In this document: in pieces, positions 42,993-52,533 of the stretch | How positions within the stretch are numbered: position 1 is the first letter of the stretch | Layout of the letters: each line of letters begins with the position of its first letter | Assembly (NCBI RefSeq): GCF_028736035.1 | Contig: NZ_CP117866.1 | Span: forward strand, 5,704,001-5,768,000 | Direction of reading: 5' to 3' | Length of the DNA: 64,000 bases | From: Streptomyces sp. T12 | Lineage (GTDB): Bacteria; Actinomycetota; Actinomycetes; Streptomycetales; Streptomycetaceae | The notes under the pieces: model-generated | What the model was told of the DNA's origin: nothing | The model's database searches: none | What the model saw: only the letters and a program-made list of their open reading frames with translations | Made by a program: the position numbers and the translations under genes

Positions 42993-45242
42993 TCAGAGCA
43001 GGGCTTCGGCGGTGATGGGCAGGTCGCGGACGCGGCGGCCGGTGGCGTTGAAGACCGCGTTCGCGATGGCAGGCGCGACCCCGACCTTCACGATCTCGCC
43101 GAGGCCCTTGACGCCGATGGGGTCGGCGTGGAGGTCCTCCCCGTCCAGGTAGATCGCCTTGATGTCGGGGATGTCGGCGTTGACGGGCACGAGGTAGTCG
43201 GCGAGGTTGGCATTGACGATCCGGCCGTCGCGGTGGTCGGTGACCGTGTGCTCCAGCAGGGCCTGCCCGACGCCGCCCACCATGGCGCCGAGGGCCTGGC
43301 TGTCGGCGAGCTTGGGACTGATGATCCGCCCGACGTCGTAGACGCCCAGCATGCGCCGCATCCGCACCAGGCCCAGCCGCTGGTCGACGGCCACCTCGGC
43401 GAACGTCACGCTGTAGGCGTTCATGGAGTACCGGTCGTCGCCGCTCGGGGTGAAGATCCCGCGCGTCTCCAGGTGCGTACGGCTGTTACGGGCCAGCAGT
43501 TGCCGGTAGGTCTCCCCGCGCGCGGGGTTGCCCTTGACGTGCAGCCGGCCGCCGCGGACCACGATGTCGGCGGCGTCGACGCCGTGCAGCGGTGACCGCT
43601 CGTCCTCGACGGCGAGTTTGATCGCCTCCTGTCGCAGCTTGTCGCAGCCGTCCTGGACGGCGGAGCCGACGCCGGCCATGGTCTGCGATCCGCCGTGCGG
43701 CGGGGACGGCGGGAAGGTGGAGTCACCGAGTTCGAAGCGGACCGTACGCATGGTCAGGCCGAGGGCGTCGGCGGCGACCTGGGTCATGGAGGTGTAGGTT
43801 CCGGGGCCCATGTCGCTGGTCGACGCCTGGACCAGGGCCGTGCCGTCGGCGTCCAGCCTGACCCGTGCCTCGGACCGCATGCGCAGGGTGTCGTAGATAC
43901 CGCTGGCCATGCCCATGCCGATCAGCCAGTCGCCGTCCCGCCGGGAGCGGGGCTTGGGGTTGCGCCGGTGCCAGCCGAACTCGCGGGCTCCGGTCCGCAG
44001 GCACTCGCTCAGGCGCCGGGTGGACCAGGGCAGCCCGTTGGCAGGGTCCTCCTGCGGTTCGTTGCGCAGCCGCAGCTCAATCGGGTCGATGCCGGTCTCG
44101 TGGGCGAGTTCGTCCATGGACGACTCGATGGCGAAGGCGGCGCTGGACCAGCCGGGGCCCCGCATGAACGTCGGTGTGTTCACGTCCAGCGGCACGGTCC
44201 GAAGCGCCTGGCGGACGTGGGGCGTGGCGTAGAGCATCTGCCCCGGGTTCATCACGCCCTCGACGTAGTGCTCGTACGAGGACGTCTCGGCCCGTATCCG
44301 GTGGAGCGCCGCGGTCAGGCGTCCGCCTCGGGTGCTGCCCAGACGCAGCTCGTACTCGTAGGCGGGCCGGTAGCCCACCCCGTAGTACAGCTGCTCGCGG
44401 GTCAGTACCAGCTTGACCGGGCGGCGGATCTGGCGGGCGGCGAGGGCCGCGATGGTGGTGTGCGGCCAGGTACGCAGCGCGTTGCCGAACGCGCCGCCGA
44501 CGAACGGCGAGATGACGCGCACGTTCTCTGCCGGCATGCCGAACACGGCGGCGAGTTCGTCCCGCGCGCCCACCACCCACTGGCTCTTGTCCCACACGGT
44601 GAGCTTGTCGCCGTCCCAGCGGGCGATGGTGGCGTGCGGCTCCAGCGCGTTGTGGTGGTTACGGGTGAGCCGGTAGGTGCCCTCCAGTTTGACCTCCGCC
44701 GACGCCAGCGCGTCTTCGGGGTTGCCGCGCACGTAGTTCTGCGGCGGCAGGGGGTCGTTCTCCCGGACTCCGGGTGCCGACATGTCGGTCGACGGCTTGT
44801 CGGCGTCGTAGGTGACCTTCACCAGGTCCGCGGCGTGCTGGGCGACCTCCAGTGTGCGGGCGACGACCACGGCGACGGGCTGCCCCAGGAAGCGGACCTT
44901 GTCGTCCTGGAAGACGTGCAGCCGTTCGCCGACGAAGGGGTCCAACCAGGCGCCCGGGTTGTCGCGGTAGGCCAGCGCGGGTTTGTCGAGGTGGCTGATG
45001 ACGCCCAGGACGCCGGGCTGGGCGTCGGCGGCGCGGGTGTCGATGCCGGTGATCCGTCCGCGCGCGACACTGCTGTCGACGATGACGGCGTGCACGACTC
45101 CGTCGATGATGGGGGTCCCCCCGCGCGAGGTTGTTCGAGCGTGGGGGAGGTCGGCGGTGTACTTGGCCTGGCCGGTCACCTTCAGCCGTCCGTCCACCCG
45201 GGACAGCGGGGCGCCGACGGCTGCCTGCGGCTGCGGGCTCAC
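42993..45242 (-). CDS. paoC: PaoC-like molybdenum subunit of aldehyde oxidoreductase
   Basis: 749 residues from GTG at 45242 (GTGA overlap with paoB). Xanthine-oxidase-family large subunit: QAKYTADLP, KVRFLGQPVAVVVA, FVGGAFGNALRTWPHTTIAA, TFMRGPGWSSAAFAIESSMD and the C-terminal catalytic Glu in GVKGLGEIVKVG. Typical length. A 13-codon insert (HARTTSRGGTPI region, 45111-45149) interrupts the otherwise conserved N-terminal strand and comes from a palindromic repeat. Likely exported with the Tat subunit PaoA as a complex; substrates probably aldehydes. Confidence 0.9.
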   Translation of the reverse strand: MSPQPQAAVGAPLSRVDGRLKVTGQAKYTADLPHARTTSRGGTPIIDGVVHAVIVDSSVARGRITGIDTRAADAQPGVLGVISHLDKPALAYRDNPGAWLDPFVGERLHVFQDDKVRFLGQPVAVVVARTLEVAQHAADLVKVTYDADKPSTDMSAPGVRENDPLPPQNYVRGNPEDALASAEVKLEGTYRLTRNHHNALEPHATIARWDGDKLTVWDKSQWVVGARDELAAVFGMPAENVRVISPFVGGAFGNALRTWPHTTIAALAARQIRRPVKLVLTREQLYYGVGYRPAYEYELRLGSTRGGRLTAALHRIRAETSSYEHYVEGVMNPGQMLYATPHVRQALRTVPLDVNTPTFMRGPGWSSAAFAIESSMDELAHETGIDPIELRLRNEPQEDPANGLPWSTRRLSECLRTGAREFGWHRRNPKPRSRRDGDWLIGMGMASGIYDTLRMRSEARVRLDADGTALVQASTSDMGPGTYTSMTQVAADALGLTMRTVRFELGDSTFPPSPPHGGSQTMAGVGSAVQDGCDKLRQEAIKLAVEDERSPLHGVDAADIVVRGGRLHVKGNPARGETYRQLLARNSRTHLETRGIFTPSGDDRYSMNAYSVTFAEVAVDQRLGLVRMRRMLGVYDVGRIISPKLADSQALGAMVGGVGQALLEHTVTDHRDGRIVNANLADYLVPVNADIPDIKAIYLDGEDLHADPIGVKGLGEIVKVGVAPAIANAVFNATGRRVRDLPITAEALL
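45111..45149. repeat. 39-bp palindromic repeat inserted in frame in paoC
   Basis: GGGGGTCCCCCCGCGCGAGG and a near-inverse TTCGAGCGTGGGGGAG. The length is exactly 13 codons, so the reading frame is kept. A related C/G-run palindrome lies in the centre of the MITE (about 32307-32330) and a half unit at about 52698. It resembles dispersed REP-like palindromes of Streptomyces genomes. Confidence 0.7.
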
Positions 45243-46219
45243 TTGCCACCTCCCACGATGCGCAGCTGGCGCTCGACGGTCCGTTTGAGCAACTCGACCT
45301 TGAAACGGTTGTGTTGGAGGGGCCGTGCCCCGTCGGCGGCGTGTTCGGCGGCCGTGGTCCACAGGGCGTCGGACGGCCGCCGCCCGATCAGCTGCCGTTC
45401 GACGGCGGTGAGCTTCCAGGGCACGGTGCCCACGCCTCCGGCAGCCACCTTCGCCTCGCGGATCACCCCGTGCCGGATGTGCAGGGCGACGGCCGCCGAG
45501 GTCAGCGCGAACTCGTAGGACTGCCGGTCGCGGACCTTCAGATAGCCCGACCTCAGCGGGCGCGGAAGGGCCGGAAGCTCGACCGCGGTGATCAACTCGC
45601 CTGGGCGCAGGGCCTGTTCACGGTTCGGGGTGCTGCCCGGCTTGAGCAGGAAGTCGGCGAAGGGCACGGTGCGCTCGCCGTCCGCCCCCATCAGGTGCAC
45701 GCTCGCTTCCAGGGCGGCGAAGGCCACGGCCACGTCGGAGGGATGCGTGGCCACGCAGTCGTCGGAGGTGCCGAGGATCGCGTGGGTGCGGTTGACGCCG
45801 TGCAGGGCCGCGCAACCGGAGCCCGGCTCCCGCTTGTTGCAGGCGGCCGTCACATCGCGGAAGTACGTGCACCGGGTGCGCTGCATGATGTTGCCGCCGA
45901 TGGTCGCCATGTTCCGCAGCTGCGCGGACGCGCTCAGCTCCAGGGCCTGCGAGATCACCGGGTACAGGGCGCGCACGCCCCGGTGGGCGGCGGCCTCGGA
46001 CATCCGCACCAGTGCGCCGATGCGCAGGCCCCCGCGCCGGGTGACCATGATGTCGCGCAGCGGCAGGGCGCTGATGTCGACCAGCGTGCGGGGGCGTTCG
46101 ACGGTCTCGCGCATCAGGTCGACCAGCGTGGTGCCGCCGGCGATGTAACGGCCGCCGTCGCGGCCGGCGTGGAGGGCTTGCCGGGTGTCGGTGGCCCTGG
46201 TGTAGGAGAAGGGATGCAT
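45239..46219 (-). CDS. paoB: PaoB-like FAD subunit of aldehyde oxidoreductase
   Basis: 326 residues. FAD-binding marks AGGTTLVDLMRE and LRNMATIGGNIMQRTRCTYF. The Cys set CTYF...ACNKREPGSGC suggests the extra [4Fe-4S] cluster known in PaoB-type subunits. The CO-dehydrogenase-type C-terminal domain is present. The stop overlaps paoC (GTGA); 12 bp separate it from paoA. Confidence 0.9.
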   Translation of the reverse strand: MHPFSYTRATDTRQALHAGRDGGRYIAGGTTLVDLMRETVERPRTLVDISALPLRDIMVTRRGGLRIGALVRMSEAAAHRGVRALYPVISQALELSASAQLRNMATIGGNIMQRTRCTYFRDVTAACNKREPGSGCAALHGVNRTHAILGTSDDCVATHPSDVAVAFAALEASVHLMGADGERTVPFADFLLKPGSTPNREQALRPGELITAVELPALPRPLRSGYLKVRDRQSYEFALTSAAVALHIRHGVIREAKVAAGGVGTVPWKLTAVERQLIGRRPSDALWTTAAEHAADGARPLQHNRFKVELLKRTVERQLRIVGGGK

Positions 46220-46231
46220 GGGGGCCGTGCC

Positions 46232-46897
46232 TCATTTCCCGTGCGCGGTCTGCTCGACCGCGCGCACGATCTTCACGTAGCAGCCGCAGCGGCAGATGTT
46301 GCCGCTCATGAACTCCCGGATCTCCTCCGGTGAGCCGGTGTGGCCCTCCTTGATGCAGCCGACGCCGGACATGATCTGGCCGGAGGTGCAGAAACCGCAC
46401 TGGAAGGCGTCCTGGTCGATGAACGCCTGCTGCAGCGGGTGCAGCCGTTCGCCCTTGGCCAGGCCCTCGATGGTGGTGACCTCGGCGCCGTCCAGCCGGA
46501 CCGCCAGCGTCAGGCAGGAGTTGACCCGCTGTCCGTCGACCAGGACGGTGCAGGCGCCGCAGGCACCGGCGTTGCAGCCCTTCTTCGATCCGGTCAGCCC
46601 CATGTGTTCGCGCAGCAGGTCCAGCAGCGAGGTCCGGTTGTCGACCGTGACGGTGCGGCGCTCGCCGTTGACGGTCACGGAGACGCTGCTGGTGGGCGGC
46701 GCCTGGGTGGCGGCGTCCGCCGGCTCGACGCCGAACACGGACGGCCCGCCTATCAGGCCACCCGCCACGACAGCACCGCCGACGGCCGTGGTCGCGATGA
46801 ACGTGCGCCGGGACGGGGCGGACGAAGATCCCTCGGAATCTCCCTCCGAATATCCTTCGGAGGGAGAAACAGTTGACTCGGGGGGTTCGATGGACAT
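46232..46897 (-). CDS. paoA: PaoA-like Tat-exported 2Fe-2S subunit
   Basis: 221 residues from ATG at 46897; the open frame extends to 47086, but the upstream part lacks coding character. Twin-arginine signal SRRTFIATTAVGGAVVAGGL at ~29-48. Two [2Fe-2S] clusters: CNAGACGACTVLVDG...C and CGFCTSGQ...ICRCGCY. It is the first gene of the pao operon and would carry the whole folded heterotrimer through Tat. An SEGYSEGDSEG repeat precedes the signal. Confidence 0.9.
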   Translation of the reverse strand: MSIEPPESTVSPSEGYSEGDSEGSSSAPSRRTFIATTAVGGAVVAGGLIGGPSVFGVEPADAATQAPPTSSVSVTVNGERRTVTVDNRTSLLDLLREHMGLTGSKKGCNAGACGACTVLVDGQRVNSCLTLAVRLDGAEVTTIEGLAKGERLHPLQQAFIDQDAFQCGFCTSGQIMSGVGCIKEGHTGSPEEIREFMSGNICRCGCYVKIVRAVEQTAHGK

Positions 46898-47415
46898 GCC
46901 CACTCTCTTGGTCGACGGAAGACGGATGGCGTACCGACCACCGTCATGTGCACGAATCGGCGTGAGTACGGGAGACGGTTCACGCCGCGGTGGACGAGCC
47001 GGGCCCTCGGCCCGCGAGGATGGTGGCGACCGGGGGTCGAACACGGTCGGCAGCCGCCTCACCAGGCCCTCGGTGCGGCATGGCATCCACTGTGCTGCAT
47101 GCGGCGCGATACAACGAGCAAGCAGTTTTGGGACGACTCCGGTAGCTACGACTGCCGTTGGTACGTCTGGCAGTAGCAGTCAGAGCGGTCGTCCCGTGGC
47201 AGCCGCAGCGGTCCACCCGTCGGCGGCGCTGATGTCGTCTTGCGCGACGCGGGTGCCACAAACGAAAGGCCTCTGCGTGACTGCCTGTTCAGCCCGGAGC
47301 TCAAAGAACAAGGTGCGTGGCATGAACCGCGCACGCGACGGAAGTCCGCCCCGGTCATGCCCCCTTTTCCCCGCACCCCCCCAGCCCGCGTCACGTCAAT
47401 CGGGCCGCCGACACG
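46898..47415. other. 518-bp gap upstream of the pao operon
   Basis: It should contain the pao promoter. No gene or tRNA found. Frames here have poor coding character. Confidence 0.45.
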
Positions 47416-48711
47416 TCACGCCCTGGTCGGCCAAGCCGTCGGCAGCACCGCCGTGACCTCCCAGCCCTGGCCGGTGGGACGGGGGCCGGTGCGCAGTTCG
47501 CCGCCGAGGGCGGTGACGCGTTCGGTGAGGCCGACGAGACCGAAGCCGCCGCCCCGCGCGGCCTGCGGGATCCGGGTGCCGCCGCGGCCGTCGTCGCGCA
47601 CGGTCACCGTCAGGGCGCGGCCGTCGTGGACCAGGTCCACGGTGACCTCGTCGGCGTCGGCGGCGTGGCGGCGGACGTTGGTCAGGGCCTCCTGGACGAC
47701 GCGGTATGCGGCTGTCTGCACCTCGGGCGGGAGGTCGTCGGGTACGGCGGGGTCGCGGCACACGACGACCTTCGGGCCGACGGGACCGCTGAAGCCCTCG
47801 ACCAGGCTCGGGAGCGCCGCCAGATCGCCGAGCGGACGGCTCGTGCCGTCGGCTGCGGTGGTGTGGTCCGGGGCCTCGCGCAGCAGGCCGACGGTGCGCC
47901 GCATGGAGGCCAGGGCCTCGGTGGCGGAGGTTTCGATGTTCCGCAGCACGGGGCGCAGTTGGTCCGGGTCGGTCGCCATCATCTGGGCCATCTGCGTCTG
48001 CACCAGGATCCCCGTGACGTGATGGGCGACGAAGTCGTGCAGGTCGGCGGCCATCGCGAGGCGTTCGCTCCGGCGGGTCCTGTCGACCATCGCGCGGCGG
48101 CGGTGATCGAGGAAGCGCAGGTAGCCGCCCAGTCCGGCGGCCACCATGACCGGAAACAGGAGCCCCAGCCCGACTCCTCCGGCAGGCACGTCGGGGACGG
48201 GAATCCTGGCAGGCAGGATGACGACGGCCACGCCGCACAGCCCCACGAACGCCGTCGCCCACCACCCGGGGCAGGAACGGACGGCAACCAGCAACAGGTA
48301 CAGCAGTGTCGCGATTTCCCCCAGGCCGAACGCCATCGGCCAGTCGGTCAGGACAGCGACCACCGTCAACGCCACCGAGGCCCCGGCGGGTACGGCGATG
48401 CGCAGGGCGGGGCTGACCCACGCAGGCCGCCTGGCCATGGGCCAGAGCACCGCGGCCAGGCACAGCGGCAGCACGGTGGCGGGCTGCAGCCACGGCGTCA
48501 CGCCATACCCGTCCTGCGGTCCCAGTGCCGCCATGAGGCCCGCTTCCAGCAGGTCCGTGCCGGCCGCCAGGATCATCAGGGCCACGCCGACCGCACGCAG
48601 CCCTCTGCGCCGACGGCCGCCTGGCACGGCCGGTCCGTCGATCACGGGCACAAGGTTCACGGCGCCAGAGTAAGCATCCTGCGGCCCGGCAGGATTCGGC
48701 CGAACGGCCAT
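47416..48711 (-). CDS. HisKA_3-type sensor histidine kinase, orphan
   Basis: 431 residues from ATG; GTG at 48660 is an alternative start. Six membrane segments (~40-200). The phospho-acceptor His lies in LAMAADLHDFVAHHVTGILV; the ATPase domain has EALTNVRRHAADA and DDGRGGTRIP...GGGFGLVGLTERV. All kinase residues are present. No response regulator lies within reach, unlike the RR/HK pair at 34973, so its partner is elsewhere or was lost in island rearrangement. Confidence 0.87.
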   Translation of the reverse strand: MAVRPNPAGPQDAYSGAVNLVPVIDGPAVPGGRRRRGLRAVGVALMILAAGTDLLEAGLMAALGPQDGYGVTPWLQPATVLPLCLAAVLWPMARRPAWVSPALRIAVPAGASVALTVVAVLTDWPMAFGLGEIATLLYLLLVAVRSCPGWWATAFVGLCGVAVVILPARIPVPDVPAGGVGLGLLFPVMVAAGLGGYLRFLDHRRRAMVDRTRRSERLAMAADLHDFVAHHVTGILVQTQMAQMMATDPDQLRPVLRNIETSATEALASMRRTVGLLREAPDHTTAADGTSRPLGDLAALPSLVEGFSGPVGPKVVVCRDPAVPDDLPPEVQTAAYRVVQEALTNVRRHAADADEVTVDLVHDGRALTVTVRDDGRGGTRIPQAARGGGFGLVGLTERVTALGGELRTGPRPTGQGWEVTAVLPTAWPTRA

Positions 48712-49705
48712 CGCCGCCCGAGCGGGGCCGCCTCAACAGTGGCCGAATGACCGAGGCGCGCGCGGGATCCCGCGAGGAAGGCGGGCGATGTCCGTCTCAG
48801 GTGCGGTCCTCCGCGCGCTGGTACTGCTCGCCGTCCGGCAGGGCGCAGCCACCGTACCGACCGCACCGCCTGTCGCACCCGGCTCCCCTGGTGCTCCGGC
48901 AGGCCGTCCGCACGGCCCGAGCGGTGTGTGCTCAGGCGCTGCTGGAGCAGGCCGGCCACCCAGGACGTGACGTCGTCGGCCGCGGCAGGCCACTCAGGCC
49001 TGGCTCGCACGGCGGCGGCTCGGTACGAGGCAGGGTCCGGCCGAGTCACCCGGCAGGTGTGGGCCAAGCATCCGACGACAAGATCCGGCTCTTCCGCGCG
49101 TTCCGGCAATCACTCCCCGGCGCCTTCCTGGTCCGGCCAACGGGGGCAGCCGGGACCGACCGTCGTCGTGCGATGAACGTCGCCACCGCGATCATCCACG
49201 CCCTCCGGGCGTACGCGCACCCGGAGGCGCCGGCGGCCGTACCGCACACCAGCACCATCGCGAAAACGTCAGAGGCCGACACGCGGCACCTTCTCCCGTG
49301 AGCCCTCACACCCACCATCACCCTCGACCGACGGGACTTCCGCGCCGTACGCCTTTTGGGCCGGCACAAGGCATTTCCGGGTTCTCCCCGACGACCTCCC
49401 GCTCTGACACGAGATCCTCCGTGGCCAAGCATCCTCTCCCGCAAGGGGCTTGGCCCCCTCCTGCCGAGATGCGATGCGCGGTAGGTGTCCGGCGCCGTTC
49501 GGGACGGGCGACGTAGGGCCCTTGCCGGGTGATGGCAGCAGTACCCAGTAGGCACCGCCTGCCTCTCAAAGCCGCGCGCTGGTCGCCGACTCGCCTCATT
49601 CACTACGGAGACCACCTGACTGCTGGCTGACTGCTGGCGCTGTGAGGCCCCCGGAACCCGGTCGGAGAGACGGCCCTCGAAGCAGCTCTCACTAGAGTGC
49701 GATCC
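48712..49705. other. 994-bp gap, no gene recognised
   Basis: The longest gene-free stretch in the window. Open frames exist on both strands but none shows a family motif, RBS or third-position bias that I trust. Probably degenerate DNA plus the MarR promoter at the right end. Confidence 0.5.
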
Positions 49706-50200
49706 ATGGAACCCCGTTGGCTCTCCCCCGAGGAGCAGCGCGCCTGGCGCGCCTACCGCGACCTCAGCCTGGTACTGGAAGACGCTCTCGACCAGCAACT
49801 GCGACACAAGGCCGACCTCAGCCACCTGTACTACTCGGTGATGGTGTTCCTCTCGGAGGCCCCCGAGCGACGGCTGCGCATGACAGACCTCGCCGAACAG
49901 CTGAAGATCGCCCGGACACGGCTCTCCTACACCGTCAGCCGCATGGAGGAGCGCGGCTGGGTGCGCCGCGAGGACGCGCCGGGGGACGGGCGGGCCCAGC
50001 TCGCCGTGCTGACGGAGGAGGGGATGACCGCCCTTGAGCAGGCCGCCCCCAGTCACGTCGCCACCGTCCGGGCTGCCGTCTTCGACCGGCTGACGCCCGA
50101 GCAGGCGCGCGCCTTCGGTGAAGCATGCGAGATCATCCTCGCCGGCCTCACGGGCCCGGACCGCCCGGCCTTCCCCGCCGACCTCCCCTGGCGCCGCTGA
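49706..50200 (+). CDS. MarR-family regulator
   Basis: 164 residues from ATG at 49706. Dimer helices, then a winged HTH ~60-105 (RLRMTDLAEQLKIARTRLSY, TVSRMEERGWVRREDAPGDG, RAQLAVLTEEG). The wing with Arg/Asp-x-R pattern is complete. A TTGCA/TGCAA palindrome lies in the promoter of the next gene, its probable target. Confidence 0.88.
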   Translation: MEPRWLSPEEQRAWRAYRDLSLVLEDALDQQLRHKADLSHLYYSVMVFLSEAPERRLRMTDLAEQLKIARTRLSYTVSRMEERGWVRREDAPGDGRAQLAVLTEEGMTALEQAAPSHVATVRAAVFDRLTPEQARAFGEACEIILAGLTGPDRPAFPADLPWRR

Positions 50201-50289
50201 CCTCCCTCCAGAGGCAGAGGCGAGCCTGCCGAACTCCCACACCCCCCCGACTTCTCTGCGCGACCACCCCAGGCACTCATCCCAATATC

Positions 50290-50318
50290 TTGCAGATTTG
50301 CAATACCTGTCCTAGGGT
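50290..50318 (+). promoter_or_regulatory. Promoter with overlapping MarR-type operator
   Basis: TTGCAG (-35, 50290-50295), a 17-bp spacer and TAGGGT (-10, 50313-50318). The perfect inverted repeat TTGCAgattTGCAA (50290-50303) covers the -35 element. It lies about 60 bp before the start of the binding-protein gene. Confidence 0.6.
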
Positions 50319-50378
50319 GAAAGCAGATGGTTGAAGTGTCAACCTTCCCCTTCTTGCCCCACCACGAAGGAGTCGAGT

Positions 50379-51518
50379 GTGAAGTCCCCCCACAAGGCAT
50401 GGGCCGTCGCCGTCGCCCTGGGCGTCCTGGCCGCGAGCGGTGCCACCGTCGCCGCCGCCACGCCTTCCCCGAAGTCCGCCCCCAAGCCCACGAGTGAAGA
50501 AGACCAGCTGCAGAAGCTGTACCAGGAGGCCGTGGCCGAGGGCGGCCGTCTGGTCGTCTACGCCGGCGGTGACAAGCCGGGCCAGGCGGACTACCTCAAG
50601 GACGCGTTCGTCAAGAAGTTCCCCAAGATGAAGGTCGACATCGTCGTCGACTTCAGCAAGAACCACGACGCCCGCGTCGACAACCAGATCGCCGAGCACC
50701 ACGTGGTTGCCGACGTCGTCCACCTCCAGACCGTCGACGACTTCCCGCGCTGGAAGAAGGAAGGCGTGCTGCAGAAGTACAAGCCGGTCGGCTGGGACAA
50801 GGTCTTCGACCAGATCAAGGACAAGGACGGCTACTACACCGGCCTGTTCTTCTTCGCCTTCTCCAACGTCACGGCCACCAAGCTCGGCGACGACGCGCCC
50901 GTCGAGGCCAAGGACTTCCTCAAGCCCGAGTTCAAGAACAAGCTCGTCTTCACCTACCCGAACGACGACGACGCCGTCCTCTACTACTTCAAACAGCTCA
51001 CCGACAAGTACGGCTTCGACTACCTGAAGAAGCTGCTCGCCCAGAACCCGAAGTTCGTCCGCGGCACCCAGGACTCCGCCGACCTGGTCGGCTCCGGTGA
51101 CTACGTGGCGAGCTTCGGCACAAGCGGAGGCGTCCCGGGTGTCGCTGAGACCACCCTGCCGAAGAAGTCGCCATGGGTCGCCTGGCCGCAGACCGGCGCC
51201 ATTCTCAAGAACGCCCCGCACAAGGCCGCCGCCAAGCTCTACCTGAGCTGGCTGCTGTCCAAGGATGCCCAACACGACTCCATAGGCACCTGGAGCGCCC
51301 GCACCGACGTCGCCGCGCCGGCGGGCCGCAAGGGCATCTTCGACTACGAGAACATGAACCCGCTCGGTCTCGGCGAGTTCATGGGCAACCGCACCGCCCT
51401 CGACCGCTACAAGGCCCGCATCAACCTCTATGTCGGCGACGTCAAGGGCGCGAACCCCTCCGACCCGCAGGGCGTGCTCGGCCTGTACCCCGTCAACCAG
51501 GACGGCACCCAGGGCTGA
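50379..51518 (+). CDS. Secreted ABC-type substrate-binding protein (family 1, iron/anion-type), orphan
   Basis: 379 residues from GTG with AAGGAG upstream. Signal peptide ~1-26 with AAA-type cleavage and no lipobox Cys. The mature part is Lys/Asp/Tyr-rich: LYQEAVAEGGRLVVYAGGDK, VVDFSKNHDARVDNQI, GLFFFAFSNVTATKLG, PWVAWPQTGAILKNAPHKAA. The two-lobe fold resembles Fe3+/thiamine/putrescine-type binding proteins. No permease or ATPase gene is nearby, so it may be a free binding protein, or its transporter was lost. Under a MarR-type operator. Confidence 0.82.
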   Translation: MKSPHKAWAVAVALGVLAASGATVAAATPSPKSAPKPTSEEDQLQKLYQEAVAEGGRLVVYAGGDKPGQADYLKDAFVKKFPKMKVDIVVDFSKNHDARVDNQIAEHHVVADVVHLQTVDDFPRWKKEGVLQKYKPVGWDKVFDQIKDKDGYYTGLFFFAFSNVTATKLGDDAPVEAKDFLKPEFKNKLVFTYPNDDDAVLYYFKQLTDKYGFDYLKKLLAQNPKFVRGTQDSADLVGSGDYVASFGTSGGVPGVAETTLPKKSPWVAWPQTGAILKNAPHKAAAKLYLSWLLSKDAQHDSIGTWSARTDVAAPAGRKGIFDYENMNPLGLGEFMGNRTALDRYKARINLYVGDVKGANPSDPQGVLGLYPVNQDGTQG

Positions 51519-51532
51519 CGGCCCTTTCCACC

Positions 51533-52265
51533 CCTCTGCTCCCCACCAGTCAACCCGCGATGAGCGCGGCCCTGGCCCGGCTGCGCCGCCACTTCGACGA
51601 TGACCTGCTCGCCCGGGTGGGCGGAGGGTACGAACTGACCGCCCTCGGGCGGGCCCTCCTCGACCGGACCACCACCGCGTGCGACCTGCTGGAGCGCGTC
51701 TTCGCCAGTCAGGCCGAATTCAACCCCTCCCGCGAGGAACATGAGTTCACGCTGATCGCCTCGGACTACGCGGTTGCCGTCTTCGGCACCGAACTCGCCC
51801 GCACCATCCAAGCCGAGGCGCCGGGCATCCGGCTCAGGTTCAAACAGGTACCGAACGAAATCATCGACGACACCGGGTCGCTGCTCAGCACTGTGGACGG
51901 GCAGCTCACCCTCGACGACCTGGCCCGACTGCCATGGGTGACGTACCAACGAGCCTACGACGCCCCCGCCGCCCGCCAGATCGCCATGCTCGGCATCGAG
52001 CCGCGCGTGGCGGTCTCCATCGACAGTTTCCAGCTGATGCCACTCCTGGTCGCGGGCACCCGCCGGGTAGCTCTCCTTCAAAGGCGTCTCGCCGACGAGC
52101 TGGACGGACTCGCACCCGTCCGCATCATGGAACCGCCCTATGACGCCGTGCCGATCCAGCAGGCCCTGTGGTGGCATCCGGTCCACATGCACGACGCGGC
52201 GCACATGTGGCTGCGGGAAGGCCGGTCGGCCCACGATCTCCGGTCCGCCGAAATGAGCGTTGGGC
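51533..52265 (+). pseudogene. LysR-family regulator, truncated and internally deleted
   Basis: The reading begins in the middle of the HTH (TSQPAMSAALARLRRHFDDD) with no start codon for the missing first helix. An abrupt join at about 51894 (GSLLSTVDGQLTLDDLARLP) removes roughly 50 residues of the first effector lobe. The remainder (SIDSFQLMPLLVAGTRRVAL) is well preserved. It runs into the terminator of att repeat 4. Likely non-functional. Confidence 0.8.
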
Positions 52266-52307
52266 TGTGCCCTGCACGCCACCCCCAAATTGGCCTGGAC
52301 AAAAAAC

Positions 52308-52533
52308 AAACCCCAGGCCACTGACCTGGGGTTTCATCGTGGAGCGGGTGACGAGAATCGAACTCGCGCTCTCAGCTTGGGAAGCGACGGCGCTTGCACA
52401 GGCTCCACGGCTCTGACCGGCACAGTTACGTGGACCTTGGGGTGGTCGTGTGGGCTGGCTCGCACCGCTGCTGACTGGCTCGCACCGCTGCTGACCGTGG
52501 TTTTCCGTTCTTACGGGCACGTGGAGGTCACGG
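52308..52533. repeat. att-like repeat 4, with duplicated arm segment
   Basis: Terminator AAACCCCAGG...CCTGGGGTTT (52308-52334), tRNA-Gly 3' end on the minus strand at 52340-52385 (identical core), GACGGCGCTTG, then arm region 52457-52533. Here a segment CTGGCTCGCACCGCTGCTGA occurs twice in tandem, and the second GGGCAC repeat has decayed to GGTCAC. Confidence 0.83.
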
